Made by a program: the position numbers and the translations under genes
Shown: positions 35,121 to 43,205 of the stretch, one piece after another
Numbering within the stretch: position 1 is the first letter of the stretch
Layout: each line of letters opens with the position of its first letter
DNA from: Sphingomonas abaci
GTDB taxonomy: Bacteria; Pseudomonadota; Alphaproteobacteria; Sphingomonadales; Sphingomonadaceae
Reading direction: 5' to 3'
DNA: 64,000 bases
Assembly: GCF_014199625.1 (NCBI RefSeq)
Contig: NZ_JACHNY010000008.1
Span: forward strand, 1-64,000
Notes under the pieces: generated by a model
The model's input: only the letters and a program-made list of their open reading frames with translations
What the model was told of the DNA's origin: nothing
Database searches by the model: none

Positions 35121-36797
35121 ATGATCCCAGCCACCATCGCGACCGCGGTCGCCCCCGAGACGATCGCCAAGGTCACGCGCCTGTTCAACAACACCGCGTA
35201 TGACGTGATCTGCGAGCTGCTCCAGAACGCGCGGCGTGCCGGCGCAAGTGTCGTGGCCATTGCGCTCAACAGTGCCGGCAGCGAGCACTTCCTGCACGTC
35301 ACCGATGACGGTCACGGCATTGCCGATCCCGCCAGCATCGTGACGCTCGGCCGTTCGGGCTGGTCCGATGAGACTCGCCGCGCCGAAGATCCCGCCGGCA
35401 TGGGCGTCTTCAGCCTCGCCGGGCGCGATGTCATCATCCGCTCCTTTTCCAAGCCCGACCGGCAAGGCTGGATGGCGCATATTCCGGCCTCCGCCTGGGA
35501 AACGAGCCGCCCGATCGCGATCTCGTCCGATCCGATCGCGCGCGGCACCGCCATCACCGTCCGCGTTCCCGACGAATGGCTGAAAACCCTCGAACGCGAT
35601 GTCGAGAAGGCCGCCAAACACTATCCGGTGCCGGTCACCTGGAACGGCAATGACCTGGTGCAAGAGGACTGGCTGAAGGACGCCAATCATATCGAGGAAT
35701 GGCAAGGCGTTCGCATCGGCGTGTTCCAGAAACACCCGTCGCATTATTCCTCGCGCGACGGCCGCCTCAATTTCCACGGCCTGACCATCCCATGCGACCT
35801 GCCCTACGTCCAGGAGGTCGATCGGGGCGGCCACTGGATCGCGCGGGTCGACATCTTCGACGCCCCGCAGATCCAGCTCGTGCTCCCGGCGCGCAAGGAA
35901 GTCGTCGAGAACGACGGCATCGCCCGCCTGCGCGATGCGGTCCGCGTCGCGATCTACCGCGCGATCGAGGCCGCGGGCACGCACCGGCTGTCGGCGCATG
36001 ACTGGCGCGAGGCGTGCTCGCTCGGCATCGTGCTCCCCGAGGCCGCGGCCTATCTGCTGTCCTGGACGCCGAACGCGGCAGATTCCTCGCGCAACTACGA
36101 GAGCGGCCAGCATATCACCGATCCCGGCATGGTGCTGATGCCGGACTTCGACGCCTTGGTCGGCCAGCCCGCCAACGCAGCGATCGCGAAGCACAACCCG
36201 TTCGGCGGACCACTGGTCGAAGCGCAGGACGCGTTTCAGGGCTATGGCTGGTACGACATCCTCGCTCAGGTCGAGGATCTGCGCTTCCGCGTGACGCAAG
36301 GCGACCGCACCTTCGTCGTCTCCGATACCCAAGAGGCGCCCGCCGAGGCGGAGAGCGGATGGGTTGAGGCGATCACGCTGGAAGCGACGATGCGCCACGC
36401 CGGCGCGTTCATCGAGGTGTCGACCGAGGCCGACGTCGCCTTCGCACCCGATCAATGGTCGTGCAACTCGGTCGATGAGACGTCGGTGTTCGTCTTGCGC
36501 GGCAGCGACCAGACCGCACTCGGCGTCGTCGACCTCCTCGAAAGCGCGATTTTCTACGCAAGTGACGATAGCGACGCCGATAGCTACAGCACCCAGCTCG
36601 AACGCTTCCAGGCCGATGCCGCCGAGCGCATCATCGGCATGCTCGAAGGTGACGACGCCGCGCTGAAGAACCGGGTCCGTGACCTTCTGGCGAGCCACTA
36701 TTTCGTGGTTCCCGAGGATCGCAGCGTGTCGATCGTGATGACGCGTCGCGGCGTCGAGATCACCGTGTCACCCATCGCCGCGCCCGAGGCCGCGTGA
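35121..36797 (+). CDS. GHKL-type ATP-binding protein
   Basis: A 558-residue protein with an N-terminal GHKL (Hsp90/gyrase/MutL) ATPase domain. The N-box is ELLQNARRA with E32 and N36, the G1 box is DDGHGI (62-67) and the G2 region is PAGMGVFSLAG (91-101). A second alpha-beta segment and an unknown C-terminal half follow. Histidine-kinase features (H-box) are absent, so it is more like the MutL/MORC-type ATPases found in defence and mobile-element genes. It leads a tight group with a 64-residue gene and a PP-loop protein gene (1-base gap, then a 4-base overlap). Its role is inferred to be DNA- or host-interaction-related. Confidence 0.78.
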   Translation: MIPATIATAVAPETIAKVTRLFNNTAYDVICELLQNARRAGASVVAIALNSAGSEHFLHVTDDGHGIADPASIVTLGRSGWSDETRRAEDPAGMGVFSLAGRDVIIRSFSKPDRQGWMAHIPASAWETSRPIAISSDPIARGTAITVRVPDEWLKTLERDVEKAAKHYPVPVTWNGNDLVQEDWLKDANHIEEWQGVRIGVFQKHPSHYSSRDGRLNFHGLTIPCDLPYVQEVDRGGHWIARVDIFDAPQIQLVLPARKEVVENDGIARLRDAVRVAIYRAIEAAGTHRLSAHDWREACSLGIVLPEAAAYLLSWTPNAADSSRNYESGQHITDPGMVLMPDFDALVGQPANAAIAKHNPFGGPLVEAQDAFQGYGWYDILAQVEDLRFRVTQGDRTFVVSDTQEAPAEAESGWVEAITLEATMRHAGAFIEVSTEADVAFAPDQWSCNSVDETSVFVLRGSDQTALGVVDLLESAIFYASDDSDADSYSTQLERFQADAAERIIGMLEGDDAALKNRVRDLLASHYFVVPEDRSVSIVMTRRGVEITVSPIAAPEAA

Positions 36798-36798
36798 C

Positions 36799-36993
36799 AT
36801 GGCCCGTTACAACCACGCCTATACGCTCGCGTTCAGCCTGGTCTCGAACGACGACAAGGGGCATGACGTCGATGCCCGCCAGCTGCGCGCCGCGCTGCTG
36901 GCGCGCATCATCGATCTCGACAACGAAGGCACCTGGATCGAGGCGACCGGCGCGCCCTTCGACAGCTATCTCGAACCGGAGGAGCCGTCATGA
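36799..36993 (+). CDS. Uncharacterised 64-residue protein
   Basis: A short acidic protein (MARYNHAYTLAFSLVSNDDK, ending SYLEPEEPS). It starts one base after the GHKL gene stop and its own stop overlaps the PP-loop gene start (ATGA). Tight coupling to both neighbours is the main support. The start resembles a beta strand with repeated aromatic and polar residues, then a helix. Its function is unknown. Confidence 0.65.
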   Translation: MARYNHAYTLAFSLVSNDDKGHDVDARQLRAALLARIIDLDNEGTWIEATGAPFDSYLEPEEPS

Positions 36994-37952
36994 TCCTCCC
37001 AACAGCCCCGTCGACCGTCCTCCCGCCGCCCCCGGTGGTTCTCGCCTATGGCGTCGGCGTCGACAGCACCGCGCTCCTGATCGAGAAGCACGCCCGCGGC
37101 GAAGCGCCCGGCCTCGTGCTCACCGCCGATACCGGCGTCGAGAAGCCGGCGACCTATGAGTATCTCGACGTGATCCGGCCCTGGATGCGCGATCGCGGCA
37201 TCCGGTTCGAGCTGGTCAGCTATGTGCCCAGGCGCTTCAAGCACTGGCCGCCCTATTTCGGCCTCCTCGAAATGTGCCTGACCAACGCCACGCTGCCGTC
37301 CAAGTCGCTTGGCGGCTCGTCGTGCAGCCTCAAATACAAGAAGGCACCACAGGACAGGTTCCTCAGCCTCTGGCAGCCGGCGATCGATGCGTGGGGCAGG
37401 GGTCAGCGGGTGACGCGGCTGATCGGTTACGACGCCGGCCCGCGCGACACCGCGCGCGCCAATCACGCCATGAGCATCGACGATCCGCTCTACCATTGCG
37501 AATATCCGCTTCGCGAATGGCGCTGGGACCGGCCCGCCTGCGTTACCCGGATCGAGGCCGAAGGCCTCCCCGTACCGCCCAAGTCGGCGTGCTGGATCTG
37601 TATCGCCAACCACCCGGACGAGATCCGCGGCCTGCCGCAATGGTGTCTGCGCCTGATCGTCCTGGTCGAGGCGCGCGCTGCGCCACGACTCCATACGGTC
37701 GAGGGACTGTGGCGACGCGGCACCCGTGCGCGGCCCGGATCGATGACCGCGTTCATCCGCGCCGAGCATCTCCTCCCCGGTGACGAGATCGACCGCATCA
37801 TGCGCGACGCGCCGCTCGACCTGATCCGGTTCCAGGACGTCGCCGCTGTGATCCCGGTGACCGAACGGCCGACCATGGCAAGCTGGCTCGACCGCTTTCA
37901 CGCGGCTTTCCCCGACCGCCGCCCGCGCGATGTGATCTCGCTCGCCGCCTGA
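36990..37952 (+). CDS. PP-loop ATP pyrophosphatase, PAPS reductase-like
   Basis: A 320-residue member of the phosphoadenosine-phosphosulfate-reductase-like superfamily. The PP-loop is AYGVGVDSTALL (19-30), which positions ATP pyrophosphate. Later come TADTGVEKPATYEYLD (the conserved TGxE) and a cysteine set (GGSSCSLKYK and SACWICIANH) that could bind zinc or an iron-sulfur cluster. Proteins of this class activate a substrate by adenylation, as in tRNA thiolation and DndC-type DNA phosphorothioation. No other dnd genes are present in the window, so that specific pathway is not supported. It is coupled to the small gene and GHKL ATPase before it. Confidence 0.75.
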   Translation: MILPTAPSTVLPPPPVVLAYGVGVDSTALLIEKHARGEAPGLVLTADTGVEKPATYEYLDVIRPWMRDRGIRFELVSYVPRRFKHWPPYFGLLEMCLTNATLPSKSLGGSSCSLKYKKAPQDRFLSLWQPAIDAWGRGQRVTRLIGYDAGPRDTARANHAMSIDDPLYHCEYPLREWRWDRPACVTRIEAEGLPVPPKSACWICIANHPDEIRGLPQWCLRLIVLVEARAAPRLHTVEGLWRRGTRARPGSMTAFIRAEHLLPGDEIDRIMRDAPLDLIRFQDVAAVIPVTERPTMASWLDRFHAAFPDRRPRDVISLAA

Positions 37953-37993
37953 CCAACACGATCCATCATCGTATCGAACAAGGGAGCATCATC

Positions 37994-38353
37994 ATGATCG
38001 CTGTCACCGACGAGACGCGCACCGAGATCATCGGCCGCCTCAACGACCGCTGCCGCCAGGGGCTCGACCGCACCGCCCGCATCGTTGTCACCCGGACCTG
38101 TCTCGCCACGCTGGCAGGCGACACGCTCGCCTCGCGGGCAATCGCCCAGGCCCACCTCATGCAGGCGCTACGCCGCTGCACCTTCGATCCGCGCGATACC
38201 GAACGCAACCGCGGCAGTTTCACGGTGCGCGACACCGAGGTGTTCTTCGCGATCGACTATTACGATGCCGCGCTCGAATATGGTTCGGAAGATCCCGCCG
38301 ACGCCGGCGTCACCACCCGCGTCCTCACGCTCATGCTGCGCGAGGATCTGTGA
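37994..38353 (+). CDS. DUF3768-containing protein
   Basis: A 119-residue protein of the DUF3768 family, common on alphaproteobacterial plasmids and of unknown function. The C-terminal signature is clear: FFAIDYYDAALEYGSEDPAD then TTRVLTLMLREDL. The start follows AGGGAG. The stop overlaps the GTG start of the next gene, so translation is coupled. Confidence 0.85.
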   Translation: MIAVTDETRTEIIGRLNDRCRQGLDRTARIVVTRTCLATLAGDTLASRAIAQAHLMQALRRCTFDPRDTERNRGSFTVRDTEVFFAIDYYDAALEYGSEDPADAGVTTRVLTLMLREDL

Positions 38354-39174
38354 TAACCGCCCGCTCACAGCGCTGGCGTGACCGCCGCGCCTCGTTCGTC
38401 TCCGACGACACCGTTATCGACCCGCGCCGCTACGCCGTCGATGTCATCGACCATGCGACCGCGCGTGCCTTCATCGCCGACCACCATTATCTGCCCCGCT
38501 ATCCCGCCGCTCAGCTCGCGGTTGGCCTGTTCGGACCCGGTGCGGGTGAGCGCGCATCGCTGGTCGGGGCTATCGTCTTCGGCGTTCCCGCGACAGGGGC
38601 GGTCATCACCCGCCACACCGGCTTCGCCGATCCGGCGCGCGGCTGCGTTCTGCAACGCCTGCTCTGCCTGCCAAGCGTCGCGGCCAACGGGGAAAGTTAC
38701 TTCGCCTCACGCGCCTTCCGGCTGTTGCGGCAGGCTCGATCCCGCATCGAGGCCGTGGTCAGCTTCTCCGATCCGGGCTTTGGTCACTGCGGCTGTGTCT
38801 ATGCCGCACTGTCAGGCGCCTATCGTGGTCGGACGCGCGCCCGCAACGTCCTTCGCATCGCCGGCGAGACGATCTCCGAGCGCACGCTGTCGAAGATCCG
38901 CAACCTCGAAACCGGCCATGCCGGTGCGATCGACCAGTTGGTCCGCCTCGGCGCCCGCCGGCCCGCGACCGGCGAGCATCCCCGCGCCTGGCTCGATACG
39001 CTCAAGGCAAACGGGGTGCTTGCGGCACAGCGCCAAAGCCCGCTGTTCACCTATTGCTTCGAACTTACCCGCCGCGCGCGCACGGCCGGGCAAAGCCTGC
39101 CACGGCTCGCCTACCCACGCCGCAGCGACGCCATCGCCCAATATCTTTTAGCGCCGCATCAATCACATCGCTGA
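38350..39174 (+). CDS. GNAT-like protein, possibly Mom family
   Basis: A 274-residue protein starting with a GTG at 38350 that overlaps the DUF3768 stop (GTGA). The core FIADHHYLPRYPAAQLAVGLFG, LVGAIVFGVP, then LQRLLCLPSVA and SFSDPGFGHCGCVYAAL resembles GNAT-fold proteins related to phage Mu Mom, which modifies adenines in DNA and so blocks restriction. This identification rests on the general layout and is uncertain. If right, it would shield the plasmid in new hosts, in line with ardC and the methyltransferase. The C-terminal part is basic and helical. Confidence 0.5.
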   Translation: MITARSQRWRDRRASFVSDDTVIDPRRYAVDVIDHATARAFIADHHYLPRYPAAQLAVGLFGPGAGERASLVGAIVFGVPATGAVITRHTGFADPARGCVLQRLLCLPSVAANGESYFASRAFRLLRQARSRIEAVVSFSDPGFGHCGCVYAALSGAYRGRTRARNVLRIAGETISERTLSKIRNLETGHAGAIDQLVRLGARRPATGEHPRAWLDTLKANGVLAAQRQSPLFTYCFELTRRARTAGQSLPRLAYPRRSDAIAQYLLAPHQSHR

Positions 39175-39192
39175 CCGGGGAGTTATATCACT

Positions 39193-39600
39193 ATGACCCT
39201 TTCCACCGTCCCCTATGCCCTCGCCGTCGATGACGATCCCCTGATCCTCATGGATGCCCGCTCCATTCTCGAAGATGCCGGCTATCGCTGCCACGAAGCC
39301 GACGACGGCGATGGAGCCATCGATCTGCTTGGCCAGAAGGCCGAACAGATCATGCTCCTCTTCTCCGATGTCGAGATGCCCGGCAGCCTCGACGGCTTCG
39401 AGCTTGCCCGGAAGGTTTTCGCCACCTGGCCGTGGATTGATATCGTCATCGCCAGCGGCCGCATCACCCCCGAGCCTGGCGACATGCCCGAGAACGCCAC
39501 CTTCATCTCCAAGCCGTTCACCGCCCGGCTCGTGCACGACCATCTCCGCCAGACCCTGCCCGACGGCAAGAAGCCCGAACCGCTCAAGGAAAAATCCTGA
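39193..39600 (+). CDS. Single-domain response regulator
   Basis: A 135-residue CheY-like receiver with no output domain. The acidic pocket is AVDDDPLI near residues 12-15, the phosphoacceptor Asp lies in LFSDVEMPG, a Ser is at the end of strand 4 (VIASGRIT) and the conserved Lys-Pro is in FISKPFT. It is close to the receivers used in sphingomonad stress signalling or as stand-alone regulators. GGGGAG lies upstream of the ATG. No histidine kinase is in the window, so its partner is likely elsewhere. A strong hairpin follows the gene. Confidence 0.88.
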   Translation: MTLSTVPYALAVDDDPLILMDARSILEDAGYRCHEADDGDGAIDLLGQKAEQIMLLFSDVEMPGSLDGFELARKVFATWPWIDIVIASGRITPEPGDMPENATFISKPFTARLVHDHLRQTLPDGKKPEPLKEKS

Positions 39601-39627
39601 GCCGCCTTGGCGGCTGTATCAAAACGA

Positions 39628-39663
39628 AACGGGGCGGCACCCTTGCAGAGATGCCGCCCCGTT
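39628..39663. terminator. Strong hairpin after the response regulator
   Basis: Perfect 12-base arms AACGGGGCGGCA and TGCCGCCCCGTT enclose a 12-base loop, 28 bases after the stop. There is no T-run on the plus strand (CCCGAAGG follows), so it is either a weak intrinsic terminator or an mRNA-stabilising 3' hairpin. Confidence 0.55.
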
Positions 39664-39790
39664 CCCGAAGGATCCTCCATCCGGACGGATCAACCACTCG
39701 AACGCCACAGCGCCCGTTCCGGTCCCGATCACTCTTATACGATCGCTTCCTGATTTTCCATGAACGAACCCGCTACCCAAGGATTACGCC

Positions 39791-39985
39791 ATGACCGACA
39801 CCGCTTTTTCCGCCCGCCGGGGTCGCCTAGCCTCGTTCGAGAACGCCTATGCCGTCGCCGTTCAGCGTCGCGAAGACACCGGCGCCGACCAATATGTCAT
39901 CGCCACCGGCAATCCCGTCCAGCCCTTCCGCGTCTCCCGGCACGAACCAGCCCCGACCGACACCGTCTATGCGATGGTCGCCTGA
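39791..39985 (+). CDS. Uncharacterised 64-residue protein
   Basis: A small hydrophilic protein (MTDTAFSARRGRLASFENAY) with AAGGA before the ATG. No family was recognised. It stands alone between the response regulator and a disrupted gene. The coding-like codon use and good ribosome-binding site support it. Confidence 0.5.
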   Translation: MTDTAFSARRGRLASFENAYAVAVQRREDTGADQYVIATGNPVQPFRVSRHEPAPTDTVYAMVA

Positions 39986-40153
39986 ACATTCGTCGGGCAA
40001 CCTCGCTGCCGGAATCATGATCTTCGCCGATGCGGCCTCACATCGTCGCCATGAACAACCCGGCCGCCGGCCTATTCTCAAAATGTTCGATCTGAGCGTG
40101 CAACGATCCGCACCGTTCGCGTTATGAGACACTTACCCAAACCAGGGAGTATC

Positions 40154-40549
40154 ATGATGCGATTTAGGTCAGGATTGTTGATCGCGTTTCTGGTCAGCAG
40201 CGCCGCGATGCCGGCCAATGCTCAAAGCCTGCTCGGCAAGCTTCGGGACGCCGTCAAGGCACCATAAAGTCAGAGCGACGACGACTATGATCCGGTTCGT
40301 GCCGACCGGGAGCGTCGCGAGCGCCAGGACGCCCAGTATGAGGCCGACATGCAGCGTCGTCGCGCCAACCCTTGCGTACCGGGCAACATGGCTGCCGATG
40401 ACACCCGCGAGCTATGTCTCCGCCGCGAGCGCGCCAATGCAGAAACCGACCGCGCCAGCGCGGAATCCGACCGTATCTATCGCGCCAACATGGCCAAGCG
40501 TGATCGCGAAGCGGCGGCAGAGCGCGCACGGTACAAACGGCGCAAATAG
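40154..40549 (+). pseudogene. Exported protein gene broken by an in-frame stop
   Basis: From the ATG at 40154, preceded by AGGGAG, a signal peptide (LLIAFLVSSAAMPANAQ) leads into SLLGKLRDAVKAP and then an in-frame TAA at 40265-40267. The same frame then continues open to a TAG at 40549, giving a basic, charged region with two cysteines (NPCVPGN, ELCLRRE). Read through, the product would be about 131 residues, a small periplasmic protein. The single nonsense codon suggests a recent inactivation. Stop-codon readthrough or a sequencing error are alternatives. Confidence 0.6.
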
Positions 40550-40671
40550 AACCCGTCGTCATGTGATGACCGTTCGGGTCAGGCCGGTTTCCATGCCTGT
40601 ATCAAAGGCTGGAAAACCGCCCTGACCCGCATCGGTCGCATCCTCATGTCAGGAGCCGGCATCGGGATCGG

Positions 40672-41166
40672 TCACAGCCAGACGCTGTTCACCCGATGAT
40701 CCCGCGCGGTGCGATCCGTACACCCCATGATATCCGCCGCGTTCGGCTCCTCCAGCGCATCCTCATGCGCCCAATGGATCTGCGGCACGCCCGCCTCCCT
40801 CAGCGTCACCGACGCCCGGCCACGCGCATATAGCAGCCCCTTGAGCCACCCCAGCATCTCCACCGCCGCCTCGATCGACGTGTCGCTCAGCAGATACCAC
40901 AACCGCATCTGGAACGGGTTCGCATCGGTGATGATCGCATCCAGCGCCGCATAACCCTCGCCACGCTTCACCCCGCGCGCCACATCACCCTGAAGCGCCT
41001 CGAACGCCTCCAGCAACTCGCCCGCCGACAACCACGCAAGGTCGATCTCGACCCCGACCGCCGCACCCGCCAGCACCCGGCGTTCAGGCGCAAGCTCCAC
41101 GTCGTTCATCACATCGACCAGCGCCAGGTCATAGTCATGCCGCTTGATCGTATCTGTCCAGTGCAT
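40672..41166 (-). CDS. Uncharacterised protein
   Basis: A 164-residue helical protein (MHWTDTIKRHDYDLALVDVM) with no recognised domain. I chose the ATG at 41166, with GGGAG upstream. An in-frame extension to 41487 overlaps the divergent gene and has no site of its own. Codon use looks ordinary. It shares a 156-base promoter region with the divergent gene at 41323. Confidence 0.6.
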   Translation of the reverse strand: MHWTDTIKRHDYDLALVDVMNDVELAPERRVLAGAAVGVEIDLAWLSAGELLEAFEALQGDVARGVKRGEGYAALDAIITDANPFQMRLWYLLSDTSIEAAVEMLGWLKGLLYARGRASVTLREAGVPQIHWAHEDALEEPNAADIMGCTDRTARDHRVNSVWL

Positions 41167-41322
41167 CGCCCTCACTCCCTTGCCCGAATATCCTTCAAGG
41201 ACAACACCTTGAATGAGGCTGCCGTTGCCAGCAAACAAGTCGATGAAAACTTCTCCCCGGCGTCGCGCAGCCGCGCGCGCGCCGGGATCCGCGCAAGCTA
41301 TCGCGAGGGGACGCCACGGCTC

Positions 41323-41643
41323 ATGAACTGGAACAAGGGCGGCGACAGCCGCGACGAACGCCTCGCTGCCATCGACACCCGCGCGATCCTCGCCGCCGTC
41401 GGCGACCTCGAAGACCTTCGTGACCACCTCGCCGACGGTGACGATGACGAGCCGCCCGAAATGCGAACCGACATCCTCAACCTCCACCGCCTCGCCATGG
41501 CCGCCGCAAACGGCGCGAGCGACAACGCCGAACTCTTCGACCTCGCCATCGATCTCGCCGATCGCCTCGACGACATGGCCGATATCGTCGATCGGCTCTC
41601 CCGAACCGTCAACGCCATCGCCACCCTCGCGCCTGACGACTGA
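41323..41643 (+). CDS. Uncharacterised acidic helical protein
   Basis: A 106-residue acidic protein (MNWNKGGDSRDERLAAIDTR) with long Asp/Leu/Ala helices (FDLAIDLADRLDDMADIVDR). No family was recognised. The start at 41323 gives a sensible N-terminus with GAGGGG upstream, and a longer reading from 41137 is possible. It ends nine bases from the convergent MucR-like gene. Confidence 0.55.
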   Translation: MNWNKGGDSRDERLAAIDTRAILAAVGDLEDLRDHLADGDDDEPPEMRTDILNLHRLAMAAANGASDNAELFDLAIDLADRLDDMADIVDRLSRTVNAIATLAPDD

Positions 41644-41652
41644 AGCCGCCGC

Positions 41653-42228
41653 CTACGACCCGAGGTGCGCCTTTGCCGCCGCGATCCCCAGCTTGCGCCC
41701 GCGACGCGGCCTCTCCGCCGATCCCTCCGGCCCGCCATCCGACACCTCTGCCGTCCCGACCGCTTCCGCTTCGGCCTGGCGCGGCTTGCGACCCAGCCCG
41801 ATCTTCTTCGCCATGTCCCGGCGCGCCTCGCTATAATCCGGCGCCACCATCGGATAATCCGCCTTCAGCCCGTACCGCTGGCGATACTGCTCCGGCGTCA
41901 GACCATGACCCTTCAAATGACGACGCAGCGTCTTGTACGGCTTCCCGTCGATCATGCTGATGATCGCATCGCTCCGCGCCAGCGACTTGCGCACCGACAC
42001 CGCCGGCGCATACGCCTGCGGCGCTTCTGTCGCATCGCCCGTTCCCGTCACGCTCCCCGATGCCTCCAGCGCGCTCACCGCCTCGTGCATCCGCTGCAGA
42101 AACACCGGCACATCCTCGCTCGACACCCGCGTGTTCGGGTTCGACAACCACGCAATCGTCAATTCCGTCGCCAGCTCGACCGGATCATTCTGCGCAACCA
42201 TCGACATCTTCTCACCGCTATCGTTCAT
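41653..42228 (-). CDS. MucR/Ros-family transcriptional regulator without the zinc cysteine
   Basis: A 191-residue relative of the MucR/Ros zinc-finger regulators, which bind AT-rich promoter DNA. The family's finger region is visible as MIDGKPYKTLRRHLKGHGLTPEQYRQRYGL, with both histidines kept, but the usual Cys (VCLEDGK in MucR) is Ser here (ISMIDGK). Known zinc-less members in Mesorhizobium keep the fold without metal, so it may still bind DNA. The C-terminal tail is Lys/Arg-rich (RRGRKLG). The start overlaps the end of the upstream membrane-protein gene by 11 bases on the same strand. Confidence 0.78.
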   Translation of the reverse strand: MNDSGEKMSMVAQNDPVELATELTIAWLSNPNTRVSSEDVPVFLQRMHEAVSALEASGSVTGTGDATEAPQAYAPAVSVRKSLARSDAIISMIDGKPYKTLRRHLKGHGLTPEQYRQRYGLKADYPMVAPDYSEARRDMAKKIGLGRKPRQAEAEAVGTAEVSDGGPEGSAERPRRGRKLGIAAAKAHLGS

Positions 42229-43150
42229 AAAGCCACCTGCCTTCCCCCGTTGTATGATCGAACGAGAACAGATGTTCCATCGGATTGGACCGGCACTCCC
42301 CGACAATCCGTCCCTTGAACCCATGACGTCCATGCTCGAGATCAACAAGATCCCCGCAGATCGGGCAACTCGCCTCATACCCATACAACCGGAACAACGG
42401 GCGACCGTCACTCCTTGCCCGGGTATGAATTACGCCAAACTTCCCGTCCCCCCTCACATACGGCCATTCCACTCGCCATGCCTGGTTCACCGGCAGGCTC
42501 AACCTGTGGAACACCACCCACACCAGATTGGCGAATATGGCCATTGACAGCACCACCAACCACGCGTTCGCCGTGAACAACCCATGGTAAAACCCATAGA
42601 GCGACAGGAAGAACGGCACCGTTACCAACAACGTCGGGTAAACACCCGGGGCCGACCACCGGCTACGCGACGGCAACCGACCGTAAATTAGCCGACCCAG
42701 CCACGTCATCTCGACCGGCCTCTCCGTATACACGATCCCACTGGCATCGGGTGCCGGTTCAGGCGGCACCTCGAACGACAGCCATAGCGCTGAGCGCCCG
42801 CTATGATGCACCTGCATCACCTGGTCCGCCCCATGCTGCTCCCGCAATCGGCCCGAAATCACCCGTAGCCGCTTCGCCAGATCCGTCATCGACCGAAACT
42901 CGGGCACGCCCGGCAACCGGCGGACCTCGTTCCACGAATACGTCCGACCGAAATCCTCCAGCAGATCGTTGAGCACCGCGCCCGCCGCGGCCTCGATCGC
43001 CACCACCGCCCTGCTCGACTGGTGATCCCGTACCCATGCCTCGATCGCTGACCGGGTCGCCTCGGACGGCTCGCGCGATGGCGCAACCAGCGCCGCTACG
43101 ACGCTTCCCGGCTCCTGCATTCTCTCGTTGCAACTGTCGTCAATAGACAC
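42218..43150 (-). CDS. Membrane protein with a zinc-ribbon-like end
   Basis: A 310-residue protein (GTG start at 43150, MSIDDSCNERMQEPGS; an ATG at 43120 is an alternative). Residues about 165-215 hold two hydrophobic segments (YPTLLVTVPFFLSLYGFYHG, WLVVLSMAIFANLVWVVF), and the C-terminal part has CPICGDLV with a later Cys near VGECRSNP, probably a partial zinc site. The N-terminal half is soluble. I recognise no named family. It overlaps the MucR-like gene, so the two are coupled, and it is divergent from the CoiA-like nuclease gene by only 55 bases. Confidence 0.65.
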   Translation of the reverse strand: MSIDDSCNERMQEPGSVVAALVAPSREPSEATRSAIEAWVRDHQSSRAVVAIEAAAGAVLNDLLEDFGRTYSWNEVRRLPGVPEFRSMTDLAKRLRVISGRLREQHGADQVMQVHHSGRSALWLSFEVPPEPAPDASGIVYTERPVEMTWLGRLIYGRLPSRSRWSAPGVYPTLLVTVPFFLSLYGFYHGLFTANAWLVVLSMAIFANLVWVVFHRLSLPVNQAWRVEWPYVRGDGKFGVIHTRARSDGRPLFRLYGYEASCPICGDLVDLEHGRHGFKGRIVGECRSNPMEHLFSFDHTTGEGRWLYER

Positions 43151-43205
43151 GGACCCACCCCCCGGCGCGGCTTCGATGGACCATCAAGCCCTATCGGAAC
43201 CTGCA

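Noticed and set aside
36990..37952. DNA phosphorothioation (Dnd) system
   Set aside because: Only a PP-loop protein is present; no DndA, DndB, DndD or DndE likeness is found in the window.
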